Shown here: piece after piece, positions 52,703 to 60,013 of the stretch | How positions within the stretch are numbered: position 1 is the first letter of the stretch | Layout: every line of letters starts with the position of its first letter | Origin: Pseudomonas fluorescens | Lineage (GTDB): Bacteria; Pseudomonadota; Gammaproteobacteria; Pseudomonadales; Pseudomonadaceae | Assembly: GCF_018614775.1 (NCBI RefSeq) | Contig: NZ_JAGGOF010000025.1 | Coordinates: 87,113-151,112, forward strand | DNA length: 64,000 nucleotides | Direction: 5' to 3' | Position numbers and translations under genes: made by a program | The notes under the pieces: model-generated | Databases searched by the model: none | What the model saw: only the letters and a program-made list of their open reading frames with translations | What the model was told of the DNA's origin: nothing

Positions 52703-53554
52703 TCAATGCCCGGGCATGTCTTCGCCCGTCAAATGAAAAGGCCTGGGAGAAAACCCAAGTCGATCACGGGCGGGTGAATGGTCGAATACCAGGTCCTGAT
52801 TCATGCGTTGCACCAGCGCGCTGGAAAGGTGTTGGTGGCGTGGCAGGCAACGCATCAGCGAAACGGCCATGCCCAACGCCCTGGCGGGGAGCGGCAGGGT
52901 CCGTTCCGGCCGTCCCAGGGCCTGGAATATCCGGCTTACTATCGTGTGATAAGGCAGCGTTTCTCCGCCTGAAAGGTTGTAAGCGCCACTCGGCAGGCCG
53001 TGAGCGCTCATCGCCGCCAGGCACGCCTGGACGACGTCATCACTGTGCACCGGCTGGCGCAACCCGACACTGCCGCCAACGAGCGGGAAGAACCCGAAGC
53101 GTTGAATGAAGCGAGCCACCTCTGCAACGTTCTTGTCACGGCCAAACCCGTAGATCAGCGTGGGTCGCAAAATGATCCACTCGATCTTTCGTTTGGTCGC
53201 CCATTGCTCAAGATGGACTTCGGCATTGATCAAACGCTGCGCCACGTCCCTTTCCCGCGCGTCGGGCGACTGCTCTTTGGCAAAGCGGCTCGTCGAGGAC
53301 AACACCACAACGCGCTTGACCTGCGTGTTGGCGAGGTGTTCCAGATAGTCCGGTAAAACCCAGAGCGGCGCAAAGGAGAGGAATGTGTCCAGCGTTATCC
53401 CGTGCCAGTCATGGGCACTGCGCCAGCCAACATTGTTGAGCGGCGCTTTGGACAAGTCCCGGGTAAACGCGGTGGTTTCATGGCCCGCCTGGGCCAGGAG
53501 CGACAGCGTACGCTCACCCAAAAAACCGGACGCGCCCAATATACCCACCCGCAC
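52703..53554 (-). CDS. NAD-dependent epimerase/dehydratase-family protein
   Basis: The 283-residue protein has an extended-SDR fold: 'RVGILGASGFLGERTLSLLAQAG' (NAD(P) motif), 'VLSSTSRFAK', 'ILRPTLIYGFGRDKN', 'PVHSDDVVQACLAAM' and 'YNLSGGETLPY'. The catalytic Tyr-x3-Lys is not evident ('RDVAQRLINAEVHLEQ' occupies that region), so it may not be a classical epimerase. It is transcribed convergently to the bifunctional transferase and together with the last GT2 gene (1-base gap). Confidence 0.78.
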   Translation of the reverse strand: MRVGILGASGFLGERTLSLLAQAGHETTAFTRDLSKAPLNNVGWRSAHDWHGITLDTFLSFAPLWVLPDYLEHLANTQVKRVVVLSSTSRFAKEQSPDARERDVAQRLINAEVHLEQWATKRKIEWIILRPTLIYGFGRDKNVAEVARFIQRFGFFPLVGGSVGLRQPVHSDDVVQACLAAMSAHGLPSGAYNLSGGETLPYHTIVSRIFQALGRPERTLPLPARALGMAVSLMRCLPRHQHLSSALVQRMNQDLVFDHSPARDRLGFSPRPFHLTGEDMPGH

Positions 53555-53555
53555 T

Positions 53556-54530
53556 TCAGGTTTTCCCCCGTCGGTTCAAGGCATTCAGAAGTTGGGCAGC
53601 CGCATGATGACTGACCATCAGGCTGAATCGAAACCACACGCCAATGATTACGCTTATCCACAGCAACCCCGAGTACTTGTGGCGGAAAAACTTGCCATAG
53701 AAACGCAGGATTCCCCGGTGCTTGTGCCACTCGACGAAATAGGGTCGATGCCGGCTGCAGCCGCCGAATATGTGCATGACCGCGGCGTCTGGTACGAACA
53801 GCACGTTCCAGCCGGCCTGGCGGAAGCGCATGCACCAGTCCAGGTCTTCGCAGTGCAGAAAGTATTTTTCATCCCACAACCCGACGCTCTCGATCGCCTC
53901 GCGCTTGACCAGCATGCAAGCGCCGGAAATGGCTTCGACGACGATGGGCGTAGCGGGTAGAGGCTCTTTATGAAGCAAGAAGTCGGAAAACACGGAAGGG
54001 AAAAAATGGGCGAGACGTGAAAGCCCAAACGCCCGCATGAAAGCGCGCCGGGGAGTCGGAAATACGCGGCGCCCACCCGGTTGCTCACTGCCATCCGGGT
54101 TACACAGGAATCCGCCGACCATGCCGATCTCCGGTGAGCTGTGCAGCGCCAGTAACAAGCGCTCTATCGCGTCAACCGCCAGCTCCGTGTCTGGATTCAA
54201 AAAAAATACGCTGGGGGCCGTGGCCAGGAGGGCACCCTGGTTGCAGGCAACGGCGAAGCCCAAATTGGTCGCGTTCCTCATGATCTGAAGGGCGCCGCCG
54301 GTTGCGTGGGTTTTTTCCAGCCTGACCAGGCTGTCGTCGTGGGAAGCGTTATCCACCACTATCACCCTGGACGCGCCGGCGGCAATAACCGAACTGACAC
54401 ACGCGATCAATAGATTCCCGGCGTTGTAATTGACGATCACTACATCACACTCGACCTGTCGAGGCGTCTCGAGCCGCTCATCCGTGGCGGACAGTTGCAC
54501 TGCTTCCAACTTCATCACTCCGTTTGCCAA
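53556..54530 (-). CDS. family 2 glycosyltransferase, rhamnosyltransferase-like (WbbL type)
   Basis: The 324-residue protein has 'CDVVIVNYNAGNLLIACVSSVI', 'VVDNASHDDSLVRLE', 'NLGFAVACNQGAL', 'FLNPDTELAVDAIERL' and 'GWNVLFVPDAAVMHIFGG', the pattern of WbbL-like enzymes that add rhamnose or a similar deoxy-sugar. A start at residue 6 ('MKLEAVQ') is also possible. One or two hydrophobic segments near the C-terminus ('YSGLLWISVIIGVWFRFSL') suggest membrane association. It is the first gene of a two-gene leftward unit and marks the right edge of the locus. Confidence 0.85.
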   Translation of the reverse strand: MANGVMKLEAVQLSATDERLETPRQVECDVVIVNYNAGNLLIACVSSVIAAGASRVIVVDNASHDDSLVRLEKTHATGGALQIMRNATNLGFAVACNQGALLATAPSVFFLNPDTELAVDAIERLLLALHSSPEIGMVGGFLCNPDGSEQPGGRRVFPTPRRAFMRAFGLSRLAHFFPSVFSDFLLHKEPLPATPIVVEAISGACMLVKREAIESVGLWDEKYFLHCEDLDWCMRFRQAGWNVLFVPDAAVMHIFGGCSRHRPYFVEWHKHRGILRFYGKFFRHKYSGLLWISVIIGVWFRFSLMVSHHAAAQLLNALNRRGKT

Positions 54531-54752
54531 GCCGAGGCACCGATTGGAACGCTACTTCCAGGTAGCGGCGCAAGGGCAGGGGCCAATCCAGGTAGGATCT
54601 CCTGGATCTGCGAAAGGTGTCATCTTATCTATACCTGCTTTTACTCTGCTGTGAAATAAGGATTGCGCAGAACCAATACTTCTTCCTATAGGGTCCTTTC
54701 GCAGCGCTACACGTCCACAACCCATCGCACATTCAACCCCGGCGCGGGATAA
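54531..54752. other. spacer right of the polysaccharide locus
   Basis: About 220 bases, including the promoter of the leftward GT2 gene. No gene seen. Confidence 0.35.
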
Positions 54753-55043
54753 TACGCCCGAGCCGGGGGCTCATGCGCACCCGAGGTCTGGAGCGATATC
54801 GGGCCTATCGTGCAGGCAGCCTTCGAGGGGCAGGCCACCTATATCGAGAACTTTGCGCTGGTGATCAACGATAATCTGGCGGAATCGGCACCGGACGAAG
54901 CGGCGACGTTCCAGGCGATTGGCATCGCCGCGACCATTTGTGTCCCGCTGATCAAGCATGGACGTTTCCAGTTCTTGCCCAAGCCTTATTCGGCCGTACA
55001 GGTTTCACGGATCTTACGTCGGACCCTGCTCGCTGCGCAGTGA
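54753..55043 (+). pseudogene. remnant of a PAS/GAF hybrid sensor histidine kinase
   Basis: The frame open from 54753 to the stop at 55043 joins three pieces: 'VWSDIGPIVQAAFEGQATYIENFALVI' (PAS-like sensor), 'LAESAPDEAATFQAIGIAATICVPLIKHGRF' (GAF-like) and 'FLPKPYSAVQVSRILRRTLLAAQ' (end of a receiver domain, with the K-P-Y motif). In an intact protein these are hundreds of residues apart, with the kinase domains between. In-frame internal deletions have removed the kinase core, so no function is expected. No good start codon is visible. Confidence 0.75.
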
Positions 55044-55199
55044 GTGTTTCCTTTCTGAAACAACCAGTTCCATTCGTCGGCCAAGTGCTTTTGCGGACTG
55101 TCAGTCTTTTGATGACCGACTAGTCTCATCCGCGTAAGGTCGATATTTTCAGGCATTTGGTTGTTGCCGGTATGGGCCGCGATGAAAAGGGGAATGGCA

Positions 55200-55385
55200 A
55201 TGGGAGCAGCGTACAGCGAGGAAAACGCCGCCGCGTATCCGGTCAACGAAGGGTTGCAGTGTGGTCAGTCGGCCTATCGCTCAGACTTTGGCGATGAACC
55301 GATCAAATCCATCAGGACGAAGGTGTCCAAGGTGCAGCGAGGCGAAAAGGCCAAGTTCCTGCCCAGGGTCCCGGTCAAGAAATAA
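55200..55385 (+). CDS. 61-residue hypothetical protein
   Basis: ATG 55200 follows AAAAGGGGAATGGCA, a good ribosome site, and gives 61 residues ('MGAAYSEENAAAYPVNEGLQCG' in part, ending 'KFLPRVPVKK'). In-frame ATGs at 55182 and 55194 are alternatives. The C-terminal half is basic. I do not recognise the family. It lies next to a kinase remnant, so it may itself be a fragment. Confidence 0.4.
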   Translation: MGAAYSEENAAAYPVNEGLQCGQSAYRSDFGDEPIKSIRTKVSKVQRGEKAKFLPRVPVKK

Positions 55386-55415
55386 CAGCGAGCGCAGCCC
55401 CCTCATCGAATGGGG

Positions 55416-55506
55416 CTCGTTCCTACGCTCTGCGTGGGTACGCCTCAATGGCCCTCTGGGTTCGGCTCCTTGGGCCGCGCAGCGCACCTGGCTGCGGGAA
55501 CGATCA
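55416..55506. repeat. degenerate copy of the GATCGTTCCCACGC repeat
   Basis: CTCGTTCCTACGCTCTGCGTGGG at the left and GCTGCGGGAACGATCA at the right (each read in part) correspond to the ends of the better-preserved repeat at 62.4 kb, with an internal CGCGCAGCGC palindrome. The copy is mutated. Confidence 0.55.
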
Positions 55507-55626
55507 TCAAGTGCTGACAAACGATCTGCGTAAATATTTTTCATCTTTTTTCAATCGGCAGTTTCTTTCACGTTTCTTTCACAAGCCCCTACGTAGTCTG
55601 AACTCATCCGTTAGAAAGCAGTACCT

Positions 55627-55653
55627 GCCCGTTTCCCCAGCGGGCTTTTTTTT
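55627..55653 (+). terminator. strong terminator not attached to a gene
   Basis: The GCCCG/CGGGC stem with a TTTCCCCAG loop is followed by eight T. No gene ends within 240 bases upstream, so it may end a small RNA or an untranslated leader. Confidence 0.75.
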
Positions 55654-55775
55654 GCCTGTCATAAAATAAAGTGCCATTACGCTGTCCAACCGTCATGACC
55701 GACGCAGTTTGGCGTAGACTCGCGCCAGCGCGCGCCGGCCATTTTCCCCGATGCGGCATTCTTTGAGGTTTTATC

Positions 55776-56186
55776 ATGCGTTTGACTTTGTCCACGTTGG
55801 TGCTTGGGCTTGTGGTTGCCCAAGGCGCGATGGCTGCCGGCGACGGTACTGCTGCAGTTGGCGGTGGTCTGGGCGGTGTATTGGGTAACGTGGTCGGCCA
55901 ACAGATGGGCGGCAGTACCGGTGCCGCGATCGGTGCGGGTGTCGGTGGTGCTGCAGGCAGTGCGGTAGGGGCTCGCAAGGGCAGCCGCACGGAAGCGGCC
56001 ATTGGTGGCGGCCTCGGATCGGCCGGTGGCTCGATCGTCGGTAACCGCTTGGGCGGCTCCTCCGGTTCCACCATCGGTGCTGGCCTTGGCGGTGCAGCGG
56101 GTGGCGCGTTGGGCAGCAACCTGTCCAATGACAACGATGGTCATTCGGGTGGCAAGAAGCACAAGCACAAGAGAAAGCACCGCTAA
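55776..56186 (+). CDS. exported glycine-zipper protein
   Basis: The 136-residue protein has a signal peptide (residues 1-20, 'MRLTLSTLVLGLVVAQGAMA') and then glycine-zipper repeats of type GxxxG ('GGGLGGVLGNVVGQQMGG', 'GAAIGAGVGGAAGSAVGARKG', 'GLGGAAGGALGSNL'). The tail is Lys/His-rich ('KKHKHKRKHR'). Glycine zippers pack helices in membranes, and such proteins are thought to be outer-membrane or periplasmic stress proteins. A REP pair follows. Confidence 0.8.
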   Translation: MRLTLSTLVLGLVVAQGAMAAGDGTAAVGGGLGGVLGNVVGQQMGGSTGAAIGAGVGGAAGSAVGARKGSRTEAAIGGGLGSAGGSIVGNRLGGSSGSTIGAGLGGAAGGALGSNLSNDNDGHSGGKKHKHKRKHR

Positions 56187-56223
56187 GCGGATGCTGATCG
56201 GCTAGGGATCAACCACCCGAGAC

Positions 56224-56279
56224 CTGTGGGAGCAAAGCTTGCTCGCGATGCCATCGCGAGCAAGCCTTGCTCCCACAGG
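56224..56279. repeat. REP pair, head-to-head
   Basis: CTGTGGGAGCAAAGCTTGCT and AGCAAGCCTTGCTCCCACAG are arms of an almost perfect palindrome with GCGATGCCATCGC at the centre. Confidence 0.88.
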
Positions 56280-56359
56280 CGTATCTGGACATTCATCCGG
56301 AACGTTTACCGTTCCTCCACCTCGAATTGATACATCCATCAACAATTGCGAGGTGTGCC

Positions 56360-56518
56360 ATGACCCCTGAAACCGAAGGTAAGGAAGAAAAAGGCCCGTC
56401 AGGTGTTCCGTTCGTCAATGACCCGGGCAATGAAGACCCCGGCTCCCTGATGGATGATGCCCAGGTTCCCCTGATCGACGATGAAGACGCCGAGCTTGAG
56501 GACGAATCCTACGATTGA
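56360..56518 (+). CDS. small acidic protein, 52 residues
   Basis: ATG 56360 with GCGAGGTGTGCC before it starts a 52-residue, very acidic, probably disordered protein ('MTPETEGKEEKGPSGVPFVND' in part, ending 'DAELEDESYD'). It stands 30 bases before another acidic small protein gene. Function unknown. Confidence 0.6.
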   Translation: MTPETEGKEEKGPSGVPFVNDPGNEDPGSLMDDAQVPLIDDEDAELEDESYD

Positions 56519-56548
56519 GGCCGGGTATATCCGCCTCAGGAGGTTGCC

Positions 56549-56749
56549 ATGACTGCCGATTCGCCTGTCCCCGATGATGAAACGCCGGAGTACCCGCTGC
56601 CATCACCCACCAATCCTCTGAGTCGCGACCAGATTCCGCCCGATGATGACGCGGGCGTGGAGTCGGTCCCCAGCGAAGACGATGAGGTCGAGGCTTTGCC
56701 GGACGATCCGGACATTGCCGGTGACGATGCGTCCGGAACGCCGAGCTGA
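56549..56749 (+). CDS. small acidic proline-rich protein, 66 residues
   Basis: ATG 56549 follows CTCAGGAGGTTGCC, a consensus ribosome site. The 66 residues ('MTADSPVPDDETPEYPLPSP' onward, with 'PPDDDAGVESVPSEDDEVEALPDD') are rich in Asp, Glu and Pro and should be disordered. It appears to be in one unit with the preceding acidic gene. Function unknown. Confidence 0.65.
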   Translation: MTADSPVPDDETPEYPLPSPTNPLSRDQIPPDDDAGVESVPSEDDEVEALPDDPDIAGDDASGTPS

Positions 56750-56837
56750 TCGGCTGCGCCGCCTGTCGGTCCAGTGGCACCATCGGCCGCCGATGCGTGC
56801 CACACATCAGGTAAGTACCTTGAAAAGGAGACTCACC

Positions 56838-57215
56838 ATGATGAAGTCCAACATCACAGCGCTGACGCTCGCCGGGATTCTTTCGGTCAGTTCACTGGCT
56901 GCTTTCGCACAGTCCTCAAGCGACGATGCGCCTGTGGACAAGGGCGGAATGCCGCCGTCCACTCAGATGGATGCCGGTTCCACATCCGATGCCAACGGTA
57001 ATGCTTTGCCACCGGGCTCTGTGGGCGCAGGGAATGGCGGCGACGCCAGTGGCAGTAGCACCAGTCCTGGTACCGGGACTGGTTCAGCGAGTGGCGGCAG
57101 CACCATGGGCGGCGACTCAGCCACTCCCGGTGCCGGCGCGAGTACCAGCGGTGGCACTGGAACCAGCAGCAGTGGTGGCAGTTCAGGCGGTGGTTCGGGC
57201 GGTTCCAGTCAATAA
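56838..57215 (+). CDS. exported Gly/Ser/Thr-rich low-complexity protein
   Basis: Two adjacent ATGs (56838 and 56841) follow AAAAGGAGACTCACC. The 125-residue product has a signal peptide (to about residue 24, 'SSLAAFAQ') and a mature part made mostly of Gly, Ser and Thr ('GGDASGSSTSPGTGTGSASG', 'GGSSGGGSGGSSQ'). It has no cysteine and no fold signature. It may be a surface or periplasmic linker-like protein. The preceding acidic genes and this one could be one transcript. Confidence 0.65.
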   Translation: MMKSNITALTLAGILSVSSLAAFAQSSSDDAPVDKGGMPPSTQMDAGSTSDANGNALPPGSVGAGNGGDASGSSTSPGTGTGSASGGSTMGGDSATPGAGASTSGGTGTSSSGGSSGGGSGGSSQ

Positions 57216-57238
57216 CCGCTGACCTGTTAATTGCCGTG

Positions 57239-57268
57239 GCGCCCCTGGGAGCTCGCTCCTACGGGCGC
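57239..57268. repeat. degenerate REP-like hairpin
   Basis: GCGCCC/GGGCGC flank CTGGGAGCTCGCTCCTAC, which resembles an eroded REP unit. It could also act as a weak transcription stop after the low-complexity gene. Confidence 0.4.
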
Positions 57269-57397
57269 TACGGCGATTGCCCATTGCCTGCCCCAAGCCC
57301 CCCTCGTTATGCTGCTGAATCCTTTAAGGCGAATACCTTGCCCCTGGCCGCACCTGAGCCATCCCTGGAATGTTGTGTTGATAACGGATCAGATGCG

Positions 57398-58093
57398 ATG
57401 AATGCACCGCACAAAGAGTTTGGCCCGATCAAGGCTGTGATTTTCGACATGGATGGACTGTTGCTGGATACCGAAGGCATCTACACCGAGGTCACGTCCA
57501 TCATCGCCGAGCGTTACGGGCGCACGTTCGACTGGAGCGTCAAGCAGAACATCATCGGCCGCGGCGCCGGGGATCTGGCCCGTTATGTGGTCCAGGCCCT
57601 GGAATTGCCGATCACGCCGGAGGAGTTCCTGGAGATTCGCGAACCGCTGATGCGCGAGCGGTTCCCCCACGCACTAGCGATGCCAGGCGCCGAAGCCCTG
57701 GTGCGACACCTCAAGGCCAGTGGCGTGCCCATCGCCGTCGGGACCAGTTCGTCGAGCCAGTCGTTCGCGCTGAAAACCACCTTGCACCGCGACTGGTTCG
57801 CGCTGTTCGATTTCATCGTCACGGCGGACGACCCTGAAGTCACTGCGGCGAAACCGGCACCGGACATCTTCCTGACCGCCGCACGCCGCCTGGGCGTCGC
57901 GCCGCGCGACTGCCTGGTGTTCGAGGATTCGCCGTTCGGCGTCACGGCAGCGAAAGCGGCGGGCATGACCGCCATTGCCATCCCGGATCCGGCCATGGCG
58001 GATGAAAAGTACGCCCATGCCGACGGGATCATCCGGTCGTTGAAAATGTTCCAGCCCGGCCTTTGCGGCTTGCCAGAACTTGAACGCGCTTGA
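57398..58093 (+). CDS. HAD-superfamily phosphatase, beta-phosphoglucomutase-like (Gph/HDHD1 type)
   Basis: ATG 57398 gives 231 residues. HAD motif I is D17-M-D-G-L-L-L-D-T, motif II 'VGTSSSSQSF', the lysine is in 'EVTAAKPAPDIFL', and motif IV is 'VFEDSPFGVTAAKAAGM'. The cap domain after motif I is of the C1 helical type ('TSIIAERYGRTFDW', 'IREPLMRERF'). It dephosphorylates small phosphorylated metabolites; relatives act on sugar phosphates or pseudouridine 5'-phosphate. It has its own terminator. Confidence 0.87.
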   Translation: MNAPHKEFGPIKAVIFDMDGLLLDTEGIYTEVTSIIAERYGRTFDWSVKQNIIGRGAGDLARYVVQALELPITPEEFLEIREPLMRERFPHALAMPGAEALVRHLKASGVPIAVGTSSSSQSFALKTTLHRDWFALFDFIVTADDPEVTAAKPAPDIFLTAARRLGVAPRDCLVFEDSPFGVTAAKAAGMTAIAIPDPAMADEKYAHADGIIRSLKMFQPGLCGLPELERA

Positions 58094-58117
58094 CCCATAA
58101 ACGCCACACAGCAGAAC

Positions 58118-58154
58118 GCCGGTCAGGGTTGATCCCATGACCGGCGATTTTTTT
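58118..58154 (+). terminator. terminator between the HAD and SDR genes
   Basis: The GCCGGTCA/TGACCGGC stem with inner GGG/CCC is followed by seven T. It ends the HAD phosphatase transcript and may also serve the convergent SDR. Confidence 0.88.
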
Positions 58155-58162
58155 ATGCCGGA

Positions 58163-58909
58163 TCAGGCGCCGAAACCACCGTCGATGGTCAGGCTGGCAC
58201 CCGTGATGTAGCCGGCTTCCGGGCCGGCCAGGTAAGCGACGAAGCTGGCGATTTCTTCTACCGTGCCGTAGCGCCCGACTGCCATCAGGTCCGTCAGGCT
58301 AGCGGCGAAATCGCTATTGGCCGGGTTCATGTCGGTGTCCACCGGGCCCGGCTGCACGTTGTTGACCGTGATGCCACGGGGTCCGAGGTCGCGCGCCAGG
58401 CCTTTGGTCAGGCCCACCAGGGCGGCCTTGCTCATGGCGTAGGGGGCTCCGCCTGCGAAGGGCATGCGGTCGGCGTTGGTGCTGCCGATGTTGATGACCC
58501 GGCCACCTTCGGTCATGTGCCGCGCCGCCGCCTGGGTGGCGATGAACACGCTGCGCACGTTGATCGCCAGGGTCTGGTCGAAATCTTCGAGTTTGAACTC
58601 ATCCAGCGGTGCCATGGCCAGGACGCCGGCATTGTTGACGAGGATGTCCAGGCGGCCAAAGGCCTCGATGGTAGTCTCGACGGCCTTGCGGATTGCCTCG
58701 GCGTCGGCGCTGTCGGCCTTGATTGCCAGGGCCTTGCCACCGGCTGCGATGATGCTGTTTTGCAGCTCTTCGGATTTGGCAGCAGAGCTGACGTAGGTGA
58801 AGGCCACCGCTGCGCCCTCTGCGGCCAGGCGTCTGGCGATGGCGGCGCCGATGCCGCGGGAACCGCCCTGGATCAGGGCCACTTTACCGCTCAATGCTTG
58901 AGTATTCAT
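58163..58909 (-). CDS. SDR, 3-oxoacyl-ACP-reductase-like (FabG family)
   Basis: ATG 58909 gives 248 residues ('MNTQALSGKVALIQGGSRGIGAAI'). 'GGSRGIG' is the NADP motif, 'NNAGVLAMAPL', 'VINIGSTNADR' and Y-A-M-S-K the active site, and 'VQPGPVDTDMNP' the usual loop. It is divergent to a LysR gene 117 bases away, the classic arrangement of a regulator with its target. The substrate is unknown; such pairs often handle aldehydes, ketones or quinones. Confidence 0.9.
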   Translation of the reverse strand: MNTQALSGKVALIQGGSRGIGAAIARRLAAEGAAVAFTYVSSAAKSEELQNSIIAAGGKALAIKADSADAEAIRKAVETTIEAFGRLDILVNNAGVLAMAPLDEFKLEDFDQTLAINVRSVFIATQAAARHMTEGGRVINIGSTNADRMPFAGGAPYAMSKAALVGLTKGLARDLGPRGITVNNVQPGPVDTDMNPANSDFAASLTDLMAVGRYGTVEEIASFVAYLAGPEAGYITGASLTIDGGFGA

Positions 58910-58982
58910 GATGTGCTCCAAACGTGCCGAGGCGGGGTGCCGCGGTTGATGAAAGCGAGTATCCGGAGTTGCTGATCGGCTG

Positions 58983-58994
58983 TGTAGACGTCTA
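58983..58994. promoter_or_regulatory. palindrome GTAGACGTCTAC in the LysR/SDR promoter
   Basis: A perfect 12-base palindrome lies 33 bases before the LysR start and 74 before the SDR start. Its place suggests a LysR-regulator or other operator. Confidence 0.5.
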
Positions 58995-59026
58995 CTGTTA
59001 CAGTCTGTGTAAACCAAAAGTTTAGA

Positions 59027-59959
59027 ATGGCTTTTATGGAAACCTTCAGCAGTATCGAATGCTTTGTGCGCAGCGCCGAAGTCGGCAGCTTTGCCGAGGC
59101 CGCGCGACGCTTGAGCGTGACCCCGGCAGCGGTGGGTAAAAGCGTAGCCAAGCTCGAAGCGCGGCTGGGGGTGCGACTGTTCCAACGTAGCACCCGCCGC
59201 CTGACGCTGACCGAGGCCGGCCAGTTGTTTCTGCGCGAAGTCAGTACCAGCTTCAATACCATCCAGAACGCTGTCGCCAATCTGGCCAGTGCCGAGGGGC
59301 AACCGGCAGGAACGCTGAAAGTGAGCATGGGCACGGCGTTTGGTCGGCTGTATGTGGTGCCGTTACTGGGGGCGTTCTTGCAGCGTTACCCGGCGATCAA
59401 TCCGGACTGGCATTTCGACAATCGCCAGGTGGACCTGATCGGACAGGGTTTCGATGCGGCCATCGGTGGCGGTTTCGAGCTCCCCCAAGGCGTGGTGGCG
59501 CGCAAGCTGACGGTGGCTCATCGGGTACTGGTAGCCTCAAAGGACTATTTGCAAAGCCATGCCGCGGTGACCGAACCGGATGATCTGGCGCAACATCAGG
59601 GCATTCTGATCCGCTCGCCACAAACCGGGCGCATCCGTTCGTGGCAACTGACCAGCCGCACCCGGCAACACAGCCCCCTTGTGCTGAAAGCCCGCATGAC
59701 CTTGAGCGACTCGGAAGCCGCCTGCGTCACCGCTGCCCAAGGCTTGGGCATCGCCCTGGTGAGCATGCCGTTTGCCGTCCCTTATCTTGAGTCCGGCGTG
59801 TTGCAGCGGGTACTCCCCGACTGGTACGTGGATGACGGCAACATTTCCATCTATTACGCCGAACACAAACTGCTGCCCGGCAAGACCCGGGCGTTTGTGG
59901 ATTTCATCATCGAAGAGTTTGCGAGGCAGGGGCTGGGGCAGCGGTTCAGTGCGGTTTGA
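59027..59959 (+). CDS. LysR-family transcriptional regulator
   Basis: The 310-residue protein has the LysR helix-turn-helix (residues 1-60: 'CFVRSAEVGSFAEAARRLSVTPAAVGKSVAKLEARLGVRLFQRSTR', in parts) and the co-inducer domain ('VSMGTAFGRLYVVPLLGAFL', 'GFDAAIGGGFELPQGV'). It is divergent from the SDR gene, which it probably regulates. An inverted sequence GTAGACGTCTAC at 58983-58994 lies in the shared promoter and could be its operator. Confidence 0.9.
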   Translation: MAFMETFSSIECFVRSAEVGSFAEAARRLSVTPAAVGKSVAKLEARLGVRLFQRSTRRLTLTEAGQLFLREVSTSFNTIQNAVANLASAEGQPAGTLKVSMGTAFGRLYVVPLLGAFLQRYPAINPDWHFDNRQVDLIGQGFDAAIGGGFELPQGVVARKLTVAHRVLVASKDYLQSHAAVTEPDDLAQHQGILIRSPQTGRIRSWQLTSRTRQHSPLVLKARMTLSDSEAACVTAAQGLGIALVSMPFAVPYLESGVLQRVLPDWYVDDGNISIYYAEHKLLPGKTRAFVDFIIEEFARQGLGQRFSAV

Positions 59960-59970
59960 GCTGGCTTCAG

Positions 59971-60001
59971 ACCGGGTTGCGCCCTTCGCGAGCAACCCGG
60001 T
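59971..60001. terminator. hairpin between convergent LysR and racemase-family genes
   Basis: ACCGGGTTGC and GCAACCCGGT form a perfect 10-base stem with an 11-base loop between two convergent genes. There is no T-run, so it may be a REP-like element or a bidirectional stop. Confidence 0.55.
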
Positions 60002-60013
60002 CCCGCGACGAAC

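Noticed and set aside
11874..56279. CRISPR array from the repeated GTGGGAGC words
   Set aside because: The copies are far apart, palindromic and not regularly spaced; they are REP elements.
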